Below the pieces are notes generated by a model. The model saw only the letters and a program-made list of their open reading frames with translations. It searched no databases and was not told the origin of the DNA. From NCBI RefSeq assembly GCF_000003815.2, contig NC_049979.1, forward strand, positions 11,013,381-11,077,380: 64,000 nucleotides of DNA, given 5' to 3'. The DNA is from Branchiostoma floridae. Taxonomy: Eukaryota > Chordata > Leptocardii > Amphioxiformes > Branchiostomatidae. A program made the translations under genes and the position numbers. This document shows positions 37,401 to 61,600 of this stretch, piece after piece; positions within the stretch are counted from its first letter, which is position 1, and the number at the start of each line of letters is the position of its first letter.

Positions 37401-40400
37401 TGAGAGTACAGTTGGACGAGTTCTCAAACCACTCTACTTATCACCTGTATGTAAATATAGAGGCTTGAGTTGAACCTTATCTGTTGTGCCTGGAAGAATA
37501 TTGAGGATACCGACCCTTCTGTAATGATGTAATTGTAAGTCAACAATGATGGAGCTGAGATAAAAGAGCCATAGATTGCTGCTGCTACTCAACATTATTT
37601 GGTTAAGATGAAGAAGAAAGCTGATAAAAATGTTCTGTGGTGTAGCCAGTGAGCATTACACAGTGCGAATCCTTAAGTCGGGGCCTCAGGGACTTGCCTT
37701 GTTTCACTGCTGTAATTACTGCAAGCGTTGATTAATCTCGTGTCTTTGTGTCTTCCCAGATTGCAGCCAACATTTTCAGACCGTTACCACCTGCTGAGAA
37801 TGCTGAATTTGACCCTGATGAAGATGAGCCTACTTTTGAAGCCTCCTGGCCTCATCTACAGGTATGATAACATCTTTTTATACTAGCAGATCTGTAGAAA
37901 AAAGCTTGCAAGTCAGACAAAACCAAACCAGCGTACAGGTGTGTCTTGTGTGAGACAGACTGTCATTCTCATGTATAGGACTGCTTAGCTGTAGCTGATA
38001 CTTTTTGGTTCATGTGAATTAGGATTTGTATGAATTAATAGAACCATGGTTGATATTGACTGACAGGCCATGTATATTGGCATCGTGCTGGTCGATCAGG
38101 GAATCTGTTGTTCTTACTGAAGATTTTGATAGAATCACAGTCAAACCTGCTCCCCTGCACAGTGTAGATTAGCCCCTCAACACTATTTTTCCATGCATTA
38201 AGATTCCTGTCTATGGTGGCCGCTTGTCTACTGTGCCCAGTGGTCAGTGTGTGTCTGACAGTATGTAGTGTTTGTGGGCTGTAGTAAACAGTAGAAGTCA
38301 CTTGTTAAAGATAGAAGAAAGGCATACCTGTGCTTTATGCAGGGATGACAGTGACACAGATTGGAGATTTCAATGTGCACACTGCCATATTCTCCCATTG
38401 TTCGTGTGCATGTCATGGTGATCCGTTTGTTTTTGTTGCAGATTGTGTATGAAATCGTGCTGCGGTTTCTGGAGTCCCCAGAATTCCAGCCTACTATTGC
38501 GAAGAAGTATGTTGACCAGAGGTTCGTCATGCAGGTAAGATTGGAGGTGCTGGTGAACAGGTCTGATGGCTGTTCAATGAATGACCCACTTACAGTTATT
38601 TGTAGGAGATTGAAACTTGACACACCTAATAGTCTTCTAATACCAAATGACTGTATAGAGTTTCATTTTTATTCATTTGTGGAAAATTAGCCTACTAAAA
38701 CCATAATGAATACGCCATGTATTTGGGACCCAGATGATGCCTTTTGATTTAGCTGGCTATCATACCTCAGTCCACCCTACGGGCTGTAAGAGAGAAACAC
38801 ATTGGCAGGCTCTAAAATGAAAATACGCATGTGACCTATAGAAATATGTATTACCATGTGGAACTTCAGCCTCCTACAATAGGCAAAAGTGTGTCACGCA
38901 AAATCTTTATTGAACTGCCCTCCTACTTGTAGTATGAATTGAAGCCTGTATGGTCTGATTTCCATGTCTACTTCAAAACTCAGTCAGGCCTAAGAAACTC
39001 AGTGTTGTGTTTCCTGTTACAACCCTAAAAAAATAAAGATTCTCTTTCTTTTTAAAATGTTTTACATGCATTTTAGCCAATTGATCCAACAAGTAGGCCA
39101 TACAGATCCAACAAATCCAGTTTAACAATAAAGAAATGAAATGCACTGGTATTTTTATCATCATATTGTGATCATGCAGATACATAAATTCATTTTACAA
39201 GCACAGTTATGTCCATAAGCTAACAGCATTGTGACCCTTGCCTGATGTCAACCAAAAAAAGGGCTAGAGTTTGTAGGTTTTTGCTAGGTTTGGTCAAGTA
39301 ACTGGGAGCACAACTTTTTTCCTAGGCCTAAGCATGGAAGTTTTTTTGTCAAGTACAGCATGTTCTGATGACATGTTCCTTCTCCCTGCAGCTGCTAGAA
39401 CTGTTTGATAGCGAGGATCCTCGGGAAAGAGACTTACTGAAGACAATGCTCCACAGAATATACGGGAAGTTCCTGGGACTGAGAGCATTCATCAGGAAAC
39501 AAATCAACCATATCTTCCTGAAGTAAGATCTCGTTGGGTATTTCTTGGAAGATACTGAAATTTTTTAAAGATGTTCACAAAACGTTTGTTTCAGGTTTTC
39601 TAAGACTACTATGTACTTACATACTTTCTTTTTCTACAGGTTCATATATGAAACAGAGCACTTCAATGGCATTGGGGAGTTGTTAGAAATATTAGGAAGG
39701 TAAGACAAACTTTGAACCCTCTTGTGTTTCATGCTGTCTTCCAAGCTTTTTTCTGTGTTGTTTTGTACTTTGGTATTGATGCTTTTTACTTTTCAATTAC
39801 ATGTGATACTTATGCTTTGCTGCATACTTGGTGAGTAACAAGTGAATCTGATGTAAAATTCCTTTCCTTCTCTTTGCAGCATCATCAACGGCTTTGCATT
39901 ACCTCTGAAGGCAGAACACAAGCAGTTCCTGCTCAAGGTGCTCATCCCCCTGCACAAGGCCAAGAGTCTGGCCCAGTACCACGCACAGGTAGGTCCTGCA
40001 CTGTTCTAGGCCAGTAAGGTCAGCGTGCATGGCTTGTTGCAGCAACAGACTTTGATAGATTAAAGAGGTGTTCTCAGGAGGCTTTTGTTTGGCCTTTATT
40101 TATTTATTTGTTTGCCATGGGTTGGAGCTGTTTTTGTGGGGGGGTTAATGGGGTGTAGATAGCAAGGCAACAATGGTTTAGGTTGTTCTGTTTGTTGCAG
40201 TACTGCTACACAGGCAACAGTGTAGGTAGTAGTAGAATGTTAAGACCACCACCAGTGTCATCTAAGGTGATGTTTGTAAATTTGAGTGCCATTTTTGACT
40301 TCAGCTGCTAATTGTGTTCTGTAGCCTTGTGAACTTTGTGTCAGTGATGTTTACAAAATAACCTTGTTCCCTTTTACTTCAAAGTCTTTTTATTTATATT

Positions 40401-43352
40401 GAATGGCTAGGCCTTGGAAAATTTATGTTGCGATACTGGTTACGACCCTTTAAAATTTAAAAAAAAAAAGATTTTGGCCAAAGTGATAAAACAAATACTG
40501 TTAGACAAATTTAAATCTGAAATGCTTCTTCATATTTTAGTAATCCAGACAAACATGAATGAGAAGAACAATTAGAAAACAGTTCTACAACATTTTCGTC
40601 ACTCAGATTGAAAATTTTATGTCCCTTGCCAATGGTCGACCTCAAAGTAGGCAAGAGTCAGAGGTTTTTGCTTTGGTCGGTCGGCTAACTGGAAACGCTA
40701 CATTTCTTTTCCTAGGCCTTAACATGTACGATATCACTTCTGACCCCAGGGCACATTAAGGAGTTGAAGTGGCCTCTGTTAGCATACTGTTTATACAGAA
40801 CTTCTGTCCCTTTTTCTGCTAATTGCTTGGAGAAGGACAGAAGAATGTAGATGGCAAACAAGCTCCTGGCCCAGGTTCAAATCTTGCTGAACATTTGTGG
40901 TTTCAGTTGGCATAGGGTCATGAAGGTTAGACCCTGCCAGACATTGAAATCACAAACAGAGATTGACGAAAGATTCTAACTTGTGGTAGGATGCTCCAGC
41001 TTGTGTTGGAGATGTGCAAAAGTCCTGCCAAAACCTGACCTTAAACAATTTTCAAAATTCTTGAATGTATAAGATATTGTGTTTCATAACTTCTTCGACA
41101 AGCTATTGTGTTCTGACACAACTAGTTTTGTATTGTCGCAGCAGGTTCACCCATTTTGGTTTTATCCCAACAGCTTGCTTACTGCGTGGTGCAGTTTCTG
41201 GAGAAGGACGCCACGTTAACAGAGCCTGTGGTACGAGGCTTGCTCAAGTTCTGGCCCAAGACGTGTAGTCAGAAGGAGGTAAGCAGCGACACATACACTT
41301 TCACTAAGAAGTTGTCCTTAGTATTATACCTTTCCTAGGCTCGAAATACCACCTGGGAGATGTGCAGTTATTTCTAATGTTTAACAACACCAGTCTAAGT
41401 TGTTCTGTTAATGGTTTTCAATGACATACAAGCCCACATTCAAACATGCTTCTTTGTACTAAAAGGCAAATTTGTGTGGTGCAGGTGTGTTGAATGTTAC
41501 CTGCACATGTACAGGTATACTGAAAGAAGGTATTTTGAGCCCTGAACAAGCCGTACAAATTTCCCGGCTCCTGAATATGGTCACATCTTTCAACGTGACA
41601 TGTTGTACAAGTCATTGTATTCAGTCATACCTGTACTAGCAAAGACCTCTGCATCTCTGTACAGGAACCAACTGTCCGCATTTTGGTAGTCACTTGTATA
41701 ATTTTTCTAGTTGAGAAAATCCCTGTAGTGTCTACAATGACTTTCTTTTCCTCCAGTAGTCACTATGGGTCTGGTTGACTGTACATGTATAACTGACACT
41801 GTCCATTATTGCCAGGTGATGTTCCTTGGAGAGATAGAAGAGATCCTGGATGTGATTGAACCCTCCCAGTTTGTTAGGATACAGGAGCAACTCTTCAAAC
41901 AGATGTCCAAGTGTGTCTCCAGTCCTCATTTCCAGGTAAGAGCAAAGGGATTTAAGAAATGCTTATATACATGTACTGTAAACCAAAACTTTCAGAGTGG
42001 TTTTGTTTTTGCTGGTTTTGCAGTGACTCCTTCATTTTTAATTCATTTTAAATACACGCTTAATATGCAATTCTGAAGTATCGCTACAGTATATCTAAAA
42101 TACTACTGCAACAAGGTTTTATATATAAATATAAAGCACTGCTTTCCCTCCAACCATGAAATAAAACAAACTGTGAAAGTAGATGAAGAAATGAATTTAC
42201 TGTATTCAGCTTTAAACATAGCAGCTTGTAAAAGTATCCCCTTGCAAATAGATGGTGGCACTTGTTGGGTATGATGAGAGTGAGATTTTGTTTTTTGGAA
42301 TGGAAATGGTTTGCTTTTGTAATCAGCGTGTTTCCCTACCCCCCACAGGTTGCAGAGAGAGCGCTGTACTTCTGGAACAATGAGTATGTGATGAGTTTAA
42401 TCGAGGAAAACTCCAACGTCATCTTGCCCATTATGTTCTCCTGCCTATATCGCATCTCCAAGGATCACTGGAACCAGTGAGTACCTTTTGCTGCATTTTT
42501 TGGGGTTCTAGTCTCTTGCAGAATCACTTTAATCTACCTTGCTTGTATGGTTATAGAATTTTTTTTACAAATCATGAAAAGTAAAAAAAAAAGAATCATA
42601 AACCTGTATCTAGATGTAATTAGAAGAGGTGAAGTCCTGTGCTACAGTGATGAGAGCCACGGCATTCTTCATTTGAACGGTTATCATGTAATAACAGATC
42701 TTTGTCTTTTGCCTCAGGACCATCGTGGCTCTGGTCTATAACGTACTCAAGACATTTATGGAGATGAACAGCAAGTTATTTGATGAGCTGACAGCCAGCT
42801 ACAAGGCAGATAGACAAAAGTGAGTATAAAAACATGTGCATTCAAAGATACAGCTGTTGAGGACTAGGGGTCTTGTATTATGTTGACAAGCAGGATTATA
42901 TGTTGTGTTTTCCTAAAAGTTTGTCTGAAACAAGTGTTTTGAAGTGGATAGTATTAGGTGCTAGGTACTCAAAAGATAGGCCAACTGTTGGGCTGACATC
43001 AGAAATGAAGATTTAGAAGCCTGGTCTTATCCTGCTATCTGTAAGTTATTAGTGATCTTACTCACTCTGTCAAGGAATTTATCTTTACAATTCTCCTATT
43101 ACCCATTGTAGCCATGATTGCGACGTTGACAGTTGAAAAATTATCACTTCTGTTTTGTACAGGGAGAAGAAAAAGGAAAAAGAGAGAGAGGAGCTGTGGA
43201 AGCAACTTGACAAGCTTGAAATCAGCAGCACAGCAAACAGCAAGACAGTCAAAGCTGTCCCTCCCATGTCTCCAAATAGTGCGCCCCCTGGAGACAGGGG
43301 TGCAAACTACAGCCCGTATTCACCAACAGCACATAGACTTATGGCCAAATAG
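25252..43352 (+). CDS. PPP2R5E: PP2A B56 regulatory subunit, copy 1 (PPP2R5 epsilon-like), 12 exons, 495 residues
   Basis: B56 subunits direct the PP2A A/C core to substrates carrying LxxIxE motifs (known). Exons: 25252-25402, 31165-31361, 37760-37861, 38442-38534, 39392-39522, 39640-39699, 39880-39988, 41174-41278, 41816-41935, 42349-42476, 42718-42819, 43163-43352. All splice sites are GT..AG and the frame is continuous. The HEAT-like body is complete. The LxxIxE pocket is intact: [11 protein letters not shown] (H202, R203, Y205, R212) and LKAEHK (K255, H258). Compared with copy 2 and human epsilon, exon 2 is unusual ([20 protein letters not shown]), and exon 4 has YEIVLRF for the usual YEFFLRF. 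The C-terminus ends [13 protein letters not shown], shared with copy 2. The epsilon assignment is by resemblance; it could be the single pro-ortholog of vertebrate A/B/E. Confidence 0.94.
25403..31164. other. PPP2R5 intron 1
   Basis: A long AT-rich intron with an assembly gap, a small ACTAT array (29599-29620), a TA tract (30830-30850) and no recognisable coding exon. A frame starting at ATG 31011 ([18 protein letters not shown]) runs without a stop into exon 2 of copy 1 in its correct frame and could be an alternative first exon. Confidence 0.6.
28440..28994. other. Assembly gap (555 N)
   Basis: Unresolved bases within PPP2R5 intron 1. An alternative first exon could be hidden here. Confidence 1.
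31752..32389. mobile_element. GCGCGTG-rich repeat element with inverted ends and possible 8-bp target duplication
   Basis: The left end carries four GCGCGTG units (31768-31820) spaced by GAAAAAT. The right end carries four inverted CACGCGC units (32316-32368). Inside, AATCCCTTGGGAAT..(C/G)TTAATTTGCATATT-type blocks occur at about 31940 and 32280. AGCATAAC flanks both sides (31744-31751 and 32390-32397). No open frame. Confidence 0.72.
33366..33422. repeat. AATC/AGTC tetranucleotide microsatellite
   Basis: CAATCAAG, CAATCAAT and CAGTCAGT units repeated without an open frame. Confidence 0.9.
35559..35866. other. Assembly gap (308 N)
   Basis: Unresolved bases inside intron 2 of PPP2R5 copy 1. 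Confidence 1.
38137..38221. repeat. Dispersed ACAGTCAAACC repeat, copy 2
   Basis: ACAGTCAAACC at 38137 and ATTCCTGTCTATGGTGGCC ending at 38221, the same order as at 6451-6567. It lies in intron 3 of PPP2R5 copy 1. Confidence 0.6.
40640..40735. repeat. Repeat with (CTAACTGG)..TTTTCCTAGGCCTTAA block
   Basis: The segment AGGTTTTTGCT..GGTC..TAACTGG..TTTCCTAGGCCT also appears at about 39270-39330 and, inverted, at about 38980-39030 (AGTTTCTTAGGCCTGA). Three copies sit within 1.8 kb of PPP2R5 copy 1 introns. Confidence 0.5.
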
Positions 43353-43710
43353 ATTCAAGTGTGACCGTGGTGTTTTCAATAGCATATCCATGTACTGTGA
43401 AATCATGAATGTATTTTGGAATGGTCAGATGGGGCACATACGATAGCATATATCGCAATTTTGGAATGACAAAGAGTATTTGATGTCAGTACAGATTTTG
43501 ATACTTAGTGTTGTACTTAGCGACCATGCACTTTCTGGTATTAGCTATCCATATTCCCCAAGGCCATGTGTTAAATAGGGTCCATTTGGACCATGGTTTG
43601 GACAGTCTCACAGTAGTTAAACTGTGACCCAGTGTAGTTCCTTCGTAAGATCCTTGTAAAGTGTCCGTACATGTAAGATATGTACAAAATATGTTAGGTG
43701 TTCAGGTATA

Positions 43711-43725
43711 TATATATATATATAG
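43711..43725. repeat. (TA)n tract in the 3' UTR of PPP2R5 copy 1
   Basis: Seven or so TA units, about 360 bp after the stop codon. Confidence 0.9.
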
Positions 43726-44637
43726 GGCATAGGCCAGAATGTGGCATGCTTTTGAATTCCACCTTGTAGTGTTGTTGGGGAGTGGTGCATCGGGTAATAT
43801 TCAGTGACAAGCAGTTTGGTATATTTTCAATTGTGTAAATTCTGCTTTACACTGTACAGAATCTTTAGATAAGACTGTTGAAACAGAATTGTAGCTTCAG
43901 CAGAAGTGCTTGAATCAATTTTTTCAGTATACTTACTCTCAGAATCTCTCCAACTCAAACTTCTCTCCATTCCCATTACTCATGGGGTCACAATGTCTGA
44001 AAGTTTGTACCATCAAGATTAATCACACAAAGCCATTCGCATCTTATTGGATGTTGATCTGAGAGCATTTAATGAGACTGATTCTGAGAGCACACTTTGT
44101 AAATATCTCTTACTACAATTTAAATTGTGTTCCCCAAGAGCTGTCATGTGGACATTTTGTAATGTAGAATCTGTGTAAAAAAAAAGAGAAAGAGAGTCAT
44201 CATTGTACAGTTTCCTGTGGTCAATAGCATGCAGGTACATGGTGCCATGTTCTTCTGCTTATTAGTCTGTCTATAGTGGTGGAGCTTAATTAGAAAAGAA
44301 AAATTTAAAAAGAAGAAAAAGATTTAATGTCTGTTTTATGATGTAGATTTCAGTCTCTGTAGTTGCCCCAAAGCAGAGCAACATTTGTAACTTTTGCGTT
44401 AGCCTCCAATATGTTAACGTCCTCGACGATATTTATTTTGGATCATGATCTAGGACTTAACAAAAACGTTTGTCACTATCAGCATTGTGATGGGGTTAGA
44501 AGGTTTGGTGCCCTTTTGGTTGCACATTTATTACACAGGTAGTAATGTACATGAGTCCAACTTTTGGAAAACCATATGATGGCTATTAAAAAGATTATCT
44601 CAAACATAGGTGCATTGTGTAAGTGTCATGTTTGCCC

Positions 44638-45889
44638 GTTGATATGATGTACATACACTCTCTATTCACTTGACTCCTAACCGTATTATTACACCTACCA
44701 TTTACTCCAGAGTTCATCACTATCGAGTGCCTAAGCAATTTTATGTGATATGCACGAATCACTATGCAAAAACGTACGAATTGTATGAAAACCGAAGAAA
44801 AAAAATCATTGCAAAAGCGTTATGCATCTTACAGGATATGCAAAAAACGCTGTTTCACACACAAAGATACGCACTAACCTTATGTAAAATTGGCCAACCA
44901 CTGTTGGGGTCACATGACAGCGGGATTTTCAATATGGCGGCCTTTATTTTTGGTGACGGAACAATACGATGTGACGCGCCGAAATGAAGCAAAAGAGGCT
45001 CACCATCTATCGTCATGGTGTATGTCCATTTAATGCTTTGAAATAGAAATATCAAGGATAAAAACGCTAAGAAACATGCCTTCTCCCAACTTTGTGGTCA
45101 CCCACTGGTTTCATGAGTATCTCATAAGATTCGTGCATAAGATTTGTACGTTTCCACATAGTGTTTGTGCACTTTTCATAAAATTTTTACATAATGATTC
45201 GTGCATATCAGTATCACAATCATGATATTTGTACGAATCTCATGAAATTGATGCAAACGTTTAGGCACCCCTGCTATCTGACTCGAGTGATGCTTATGTC
45301 ATTTCTATATATATTCCATGTACACATCGTCACATATACTAGTCTGTGTGACTACACTCTCTGTTCAGGGCTGTATTTCCTGCAGTTTGTGGCTGTAAAA
45401 CTGTAACCAGAGGGAACCATTTAACTTCCAGCCAGTTGATATGATGTACACTGTCTGTTCATTTGACTAGTACTCCTAACTGTATTATTACACCTACCAT
45501 TTACTCCAGGGTTCATCACTATCAGGGATGCCTAAGCAATTCTATGAGATTCGAACAAATTTTATGTGATATGCACGAATCACTACGCAAAAACGTACAA
45601 ATTGTATGAAAAACGAAAAAAAAATCATTGCGAACGCGTCTGCATCTTACAGGACTGCAGGAATAGCTGTGTAACACACGAATCTCATGATACGCACTAA
45701 CCTTACCGGGTATGCAAAATTGGTTTACAAGGTGATGCTTGTTTCATTTCTATTCCATGTACACATCGTCACATACACTGGTCTGTGTATGGACACTACT
45801 AGGACACTCCCTGTTCAGGGCTGTATTTCCTGCAGACAGAGTTTGTGGCTGTAGAACTGTAACCAGAGGGAACCATTTAACATCCAGCC
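44638..45889. repeat. Tandem direct duplication (about 800 bp unit), first unit carrying an inverted-repeat insert
   Basis: GTTGATATGATGTACA starts units at 44638 and 45435. Shared blocks in order: TATTATTACACCTACCATTT, TATGTGATATGCACGAATCA, GCAAAAACGTAC, CATGTACACATCGTCACATA, GGGCTGTATTTCCTGCAG, AACCAGAGGGAACCATTTAA. Inside unit 1, GTGCCTAAGCAATTTTATG (about 44728) is inverted near 45255-45273 (AAACGTTTAGGCACCCCTG), suggesting a hAT-like foldback that is shortened in unit 2. Confidence 0.85.
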
Positions 45890-47356
45890 TGCCTAGGTTG
45901 CCCTTTGGCTCCAACAGGTGATGGGGCTAGGCATCAGGCAGAAGGTTTAAAAGGCCTAGCTAGCCAGCTAGAGGCTAGTATGGGAATTGTCATTAAAACT
46001 TGCATGCTGAGAACAATTTGGACTAGAACCAACCAATTTGCTCAAAAACATTGAATTGCAGTTCACAACATTTCAGTTACTATTATCCACATTAGAGCAC
46101 CTGATTTTGTGGTTTACTGCCATCAAGCAAGATAAGCTTATTATGCTGTTACATATGGTAGGATGCCCTTTTCTTTGTCTTAAGGCTTTTACACAATTAT
46201 ACCCTCCCAATCCCCTTTGATTGGATTGCTCTATCCAGCCAGACCAGGTGACCCAGAGTAATGCAAACTTATTTACAGTACTGTTGCACACATGCAAAGG
46301 TCAGTTTCTACTAGGAATTTCTCCATGTTTTATTCACTGACGATTGGTTTTGGCTGTTCATGCACTGGAACTTTGGCTTACCCTTATCTATATGAAACAG
46401 GTCTGTTTTGATTATTCCAAAGACAATTGGTAAATCCTTGAATAGATATTGTAAAGAAACTGGGTATGTGCAGTAGACTAGATCCACTTCATGAATTTGT
46501 CATATGTTATGGTTGATGTATTAGACTGACCCAGATCCAGACAATTGCAGCAACTTTAAAGCATGTAAAAGCCTCTTACCCCAGTTCTATACATTATAAC
46601 ATATATAAGGTCTCAGACCGTCTGTTCTTGAGTTCCACATCGTACACAGTACCCCTGACGACTGATCCTCCGTGTACACAATAGTATACACAGACAGGTG
46701 CCTGCTCAGTTACAAATGTAGGTTCTTCTGTGAGGTGAAACCAATATCTCCATATAGGTCGAGCTGACTAATGACAGAGTGAAGTGTTTGCAATCCGAGG
46801 AACTCCTGACTGATAACTTGTGTAGGGAAGGGACCACTCCTCGACGATGTTCTCTTCCAGTAAGAGTCATGATTTGCTGCTGCAAGGGTGTTATTAAAAG
46901 TGAAGGGTGAATCAGCTTTTATCTGGGTGGCACTTATGAAATGTGGGATCAAGGAGGCTTGCTGCTACAGTGGCTGCTTTTAGTTTAACGTTTGTAAGGT
47001 GGACTTACATGTATTACTGGACAACAAGTCAGCAATCAGATGTTATTTTGCAGGACCGAAGCTTCAGTCTTGTGCATGTGGAAACCTTGTGCATCAAACC
47101 CTACATGTTAAGCTTTCACTCAAATTTTCAAAAGTAGCTGTTTGGCAGCCAATCCTCTATTGGTTAAGGGATTAGGTAGTAGGGAGAAGGACAAAGGACC
47201 CAACACACTTAGCTCATGAATCAGAGTAGGGGTGACCTGGTACTGGTGTGCTTGGTCAAAATGTTGTCATTCCCTGTTCCTTCACTACTGCTTCTCAATG
47301 ACAAGTGTCAAGGAAGCACATTAATTTTTCTCCCTCTGCCTTACTCCTTCCTGTAG

Positions 47357-58693
<11,337 letters not shown>

Positions 58694-61600
58694 TTCCCCC
58701 TTAAAGTAGGTCTTTTGTCCGTACTTCATATTGATAAGAAAGAGAAAGGAATCGTTGATGTTTAGCAGTTGATGTTTTGTGGAAAGACTCATCTTGTACT
58801 TGCCACTTTCCTGCTTCCAAACATGTGTCCTTTTGAGCCATAGGACAGCTGCACAACTCTCCAAATACATCATTAAATTCTGAATGGGGTTCACAACTGA
58901 ATTGTTTACTTTCTCCATTGAGAGGATTGCATGGACAGAAGCCTTGGTGCAAAACATTTGTTCGTATGTTCGTATGGGCTCCTAGCACACATTATCTTGG
59001 GGTCTTTTTTCTTTAAAAAATTGGCACATTTTAGCAGGATGTGACACAACAAGTAGCACTAGATCATAGACCTTGTAGCAAATCTGCTAATCAAAATATG
59101 TTTTGATAGTAGGAGAAACACAGTAATACTTTGGAGGATTTTACCATGGTTTACTCTCATCAGTATGTGTATCTAACGAAAAGCTAAATTAAGGTGTTAA
59201 GCTGCATTATCATAACGCTACAACGCATTAAGATTTTTTAAGCTTAAAATGCCAATCCTTTTTGTTTCGTTTATCTTACCAGGTATTCTAAACCAGAAGT
59301 GTTTTAAGAGTTGTGTCACTGGACTATTAAAAGCTCTGCAGAACACCTAAAAAGAGGGCACTTCCTACTGATGTTTGTTCTTGTATTTTGCAACGTACTG
59401 CTCATGTAGTTTTATACTTTGACCACTGTTTATCAGACCACTGTTTTTGGTACTGCTGAAAATGAAGTATGTTAACCACTCAATATGGACAAGTATGTGA
59501 GTTTAATTTCAGTCTGCATTTCACCTTATTTGTATTGACCTGTTTAAGTACATTTGTATCCAAAGAATGAGTCCCCACATCAGTCTGTTGTTACAGGTAG
59601 GTAGTAATATAGCACAAGAATATCTTACTCAGGTCACAGTTCAGTAATAGATACTGGTTGTCTAAGCAAAAAGAAAGTGACTCTAGGAGTATCCTACTTC
59701 TTGTTATCCACATACATCTCTAACTGTCCATAGATTTTAACATTCACTGCCTTAAGTTTTGAATGCTTCCATAGGAAACTGAATGTGCAACTTTATGAAC
59801 TTCCCATTTTAGACTTACTTAATACTCTGTACAGTTTAACTGAACAAGTATGTGGCCTGCAGATTAGCAAATGAAAACTTCTTTTGTCCTCAGCACAGAA
59901 GTTATTTCAGTGATGAATACAGACACATACAGTGGTGATGTGATACCAAGGCAAGACATTGTACTCATATGCAGATACATAAATATGCATATTGTAAGTC
60001 ATGTAGCAAAATTTCTCTCCTCAACTTGTCAAGGACTCTTAGAACAGATTTTCGATGTTAGGTCCAGTGGTGTTTACTTGGAAAAAAAATAATAATACAA
60101 CATGTACATGTATGAATAAAAATGGAAAATATATTGGTAGAAAAGGAAGGTAGAAACAAGTACTTGATAAGCTTTCCACAAGGTTTGTCAAGAATCCCTC
60201 GGGAATCTTTGTCCTCTTTCTTGAGGAATGTTTGGCTTGGGTGGTAAGGTAGTTCTGTGTATGTGTACATGTAAGATATGTACAATACTGTTCCTATGTA
60301 CCAGTTAAATGTTAAACTGTGCCAGATATGGGGAAGGGGTGAGGGGATGTATTTCACTTCATTTAACTATTCTTTGTGTCAGTTTCATTAAAAGTTTAGT
60401 GAGTTGTGAGGATTTCTATCATGACATGGTGTTGACATTGACATGACCCAGGCAGTGGTTGTTGCACGCTCCAGAAGGGTGTGTACAACACTGCCGTACA
60501 GCTGCTTCTAGCTGCAAGCCTCAATTCATAATGTATCGTGGTAAAGTTGAGCGTGACTGTATAGAAATTATTTGTATGCTTTTTTCCGCCACATCACGAG
60601 TATCTTAGAGCATGCTGGGAAGACGGACTCAGAAACAGGAGGTTTTACGTACTCAAAGGTGGATGGTTGTGTTGTGCCATGACAGGAGTTTATAAGCAGC
60701 GTCCATCTTGTTTTGAAACGTCCTCATTTTGTAAGACATTTTTTAAACATGCCTTTCCCAGAATGCTCCTTGATAGGCTGGTTGTTTGTGTATACCCTAT
60801 AGGACAGTCTATAAAGACAATCAAGCTTTTTTGTTACTAAGTTATGACATCGGATGTTTACACATGTTGTATATTGTTATAGGGTGAATGGTTTATGTAT
60901 ATCAAAATGGTAAAAATATCAATTTGTGTTTTGTAAATAGTCATCCTTATAAATTTGATTTGTGCATTGGGAAACATGACAAACATGGTGTACTCATAGA
61001 TGCTAAGTGTGCATTTTAGTTTTTTCACCTGTCTAGAGAGGTTTTGTTCGTTGCACGTGCGTGAGTTGTTGAGAATCTCTTTGAAATGTATTGTGCACCT
61101 TCCAGACTTACCCATTGAAGAGGAAAATAAGACACATGATTGTTCTAAGCAAGACATGACATTTCAAGGAAAATGACCAGTCATAAGTGGTGTTTTCTTT
61201 CCCATATATGGTATGTTGTTGTTGTTACCATGTCAGTAGACTGGGTCACATGACAGGTCTTGTGCCCAGGATGGCAGATCTTGTGTCCAGGACACAGAAG
61301 CACACAGTCTGCAGTATGGTATTGAACTATCATTCCGGATTGGTATGCACAAAATTTTCTTGTCACTTGCAATTAATAAAAGAACTGACCTATTGGTAAA
61401 GGGGATTTTTCTTTTTGCTATATCATATATGGTTGTAGTGGATGGAATCATGGTGCCCCAACAACCCACACAGAGGTCAAGGGATAGGTGAGGTGAGGTG
61501 ATATGGTTGTAGATAATATTTAATCAAATTGTGTCTGTCATAGCCTGACTAGAATCGTGCTCCTAGCGGCCGGCCTTACAGCTACCACCACCTACAACAT

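Larger units (their letters stand above)
31362..37759. other. PPP2R5 copy 1 intron 2
   Basis: 6.4 kb with the GCGCGTG-rich element, an AATC-type microsatellite (33370-33420), an assembly gap and a segment at about 34740-35090 that resembles dispersed invertebrate repeats ending in a CAGACAGACA-like tract. No coding exon recognised. Confidence 0.6.
43353..47356. other. Region between the two B56 bodies
   Basis: It includes the 3' UTR of copy 1 and a tandem duplication. I searched both strands for a B56 first exon (a basic KRSQ-like stretch followed by LPQLK and a phase-1 donor) and saw none. No other gene recognised. Confidence 0.65.

Noticed and set aside
47305..47356. A coding extension upstream of copy 2 exon 2
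   Set aside because: There is no ATG after the TGA at 47299-47301, and a normal acceptor sits at 47351-47356.
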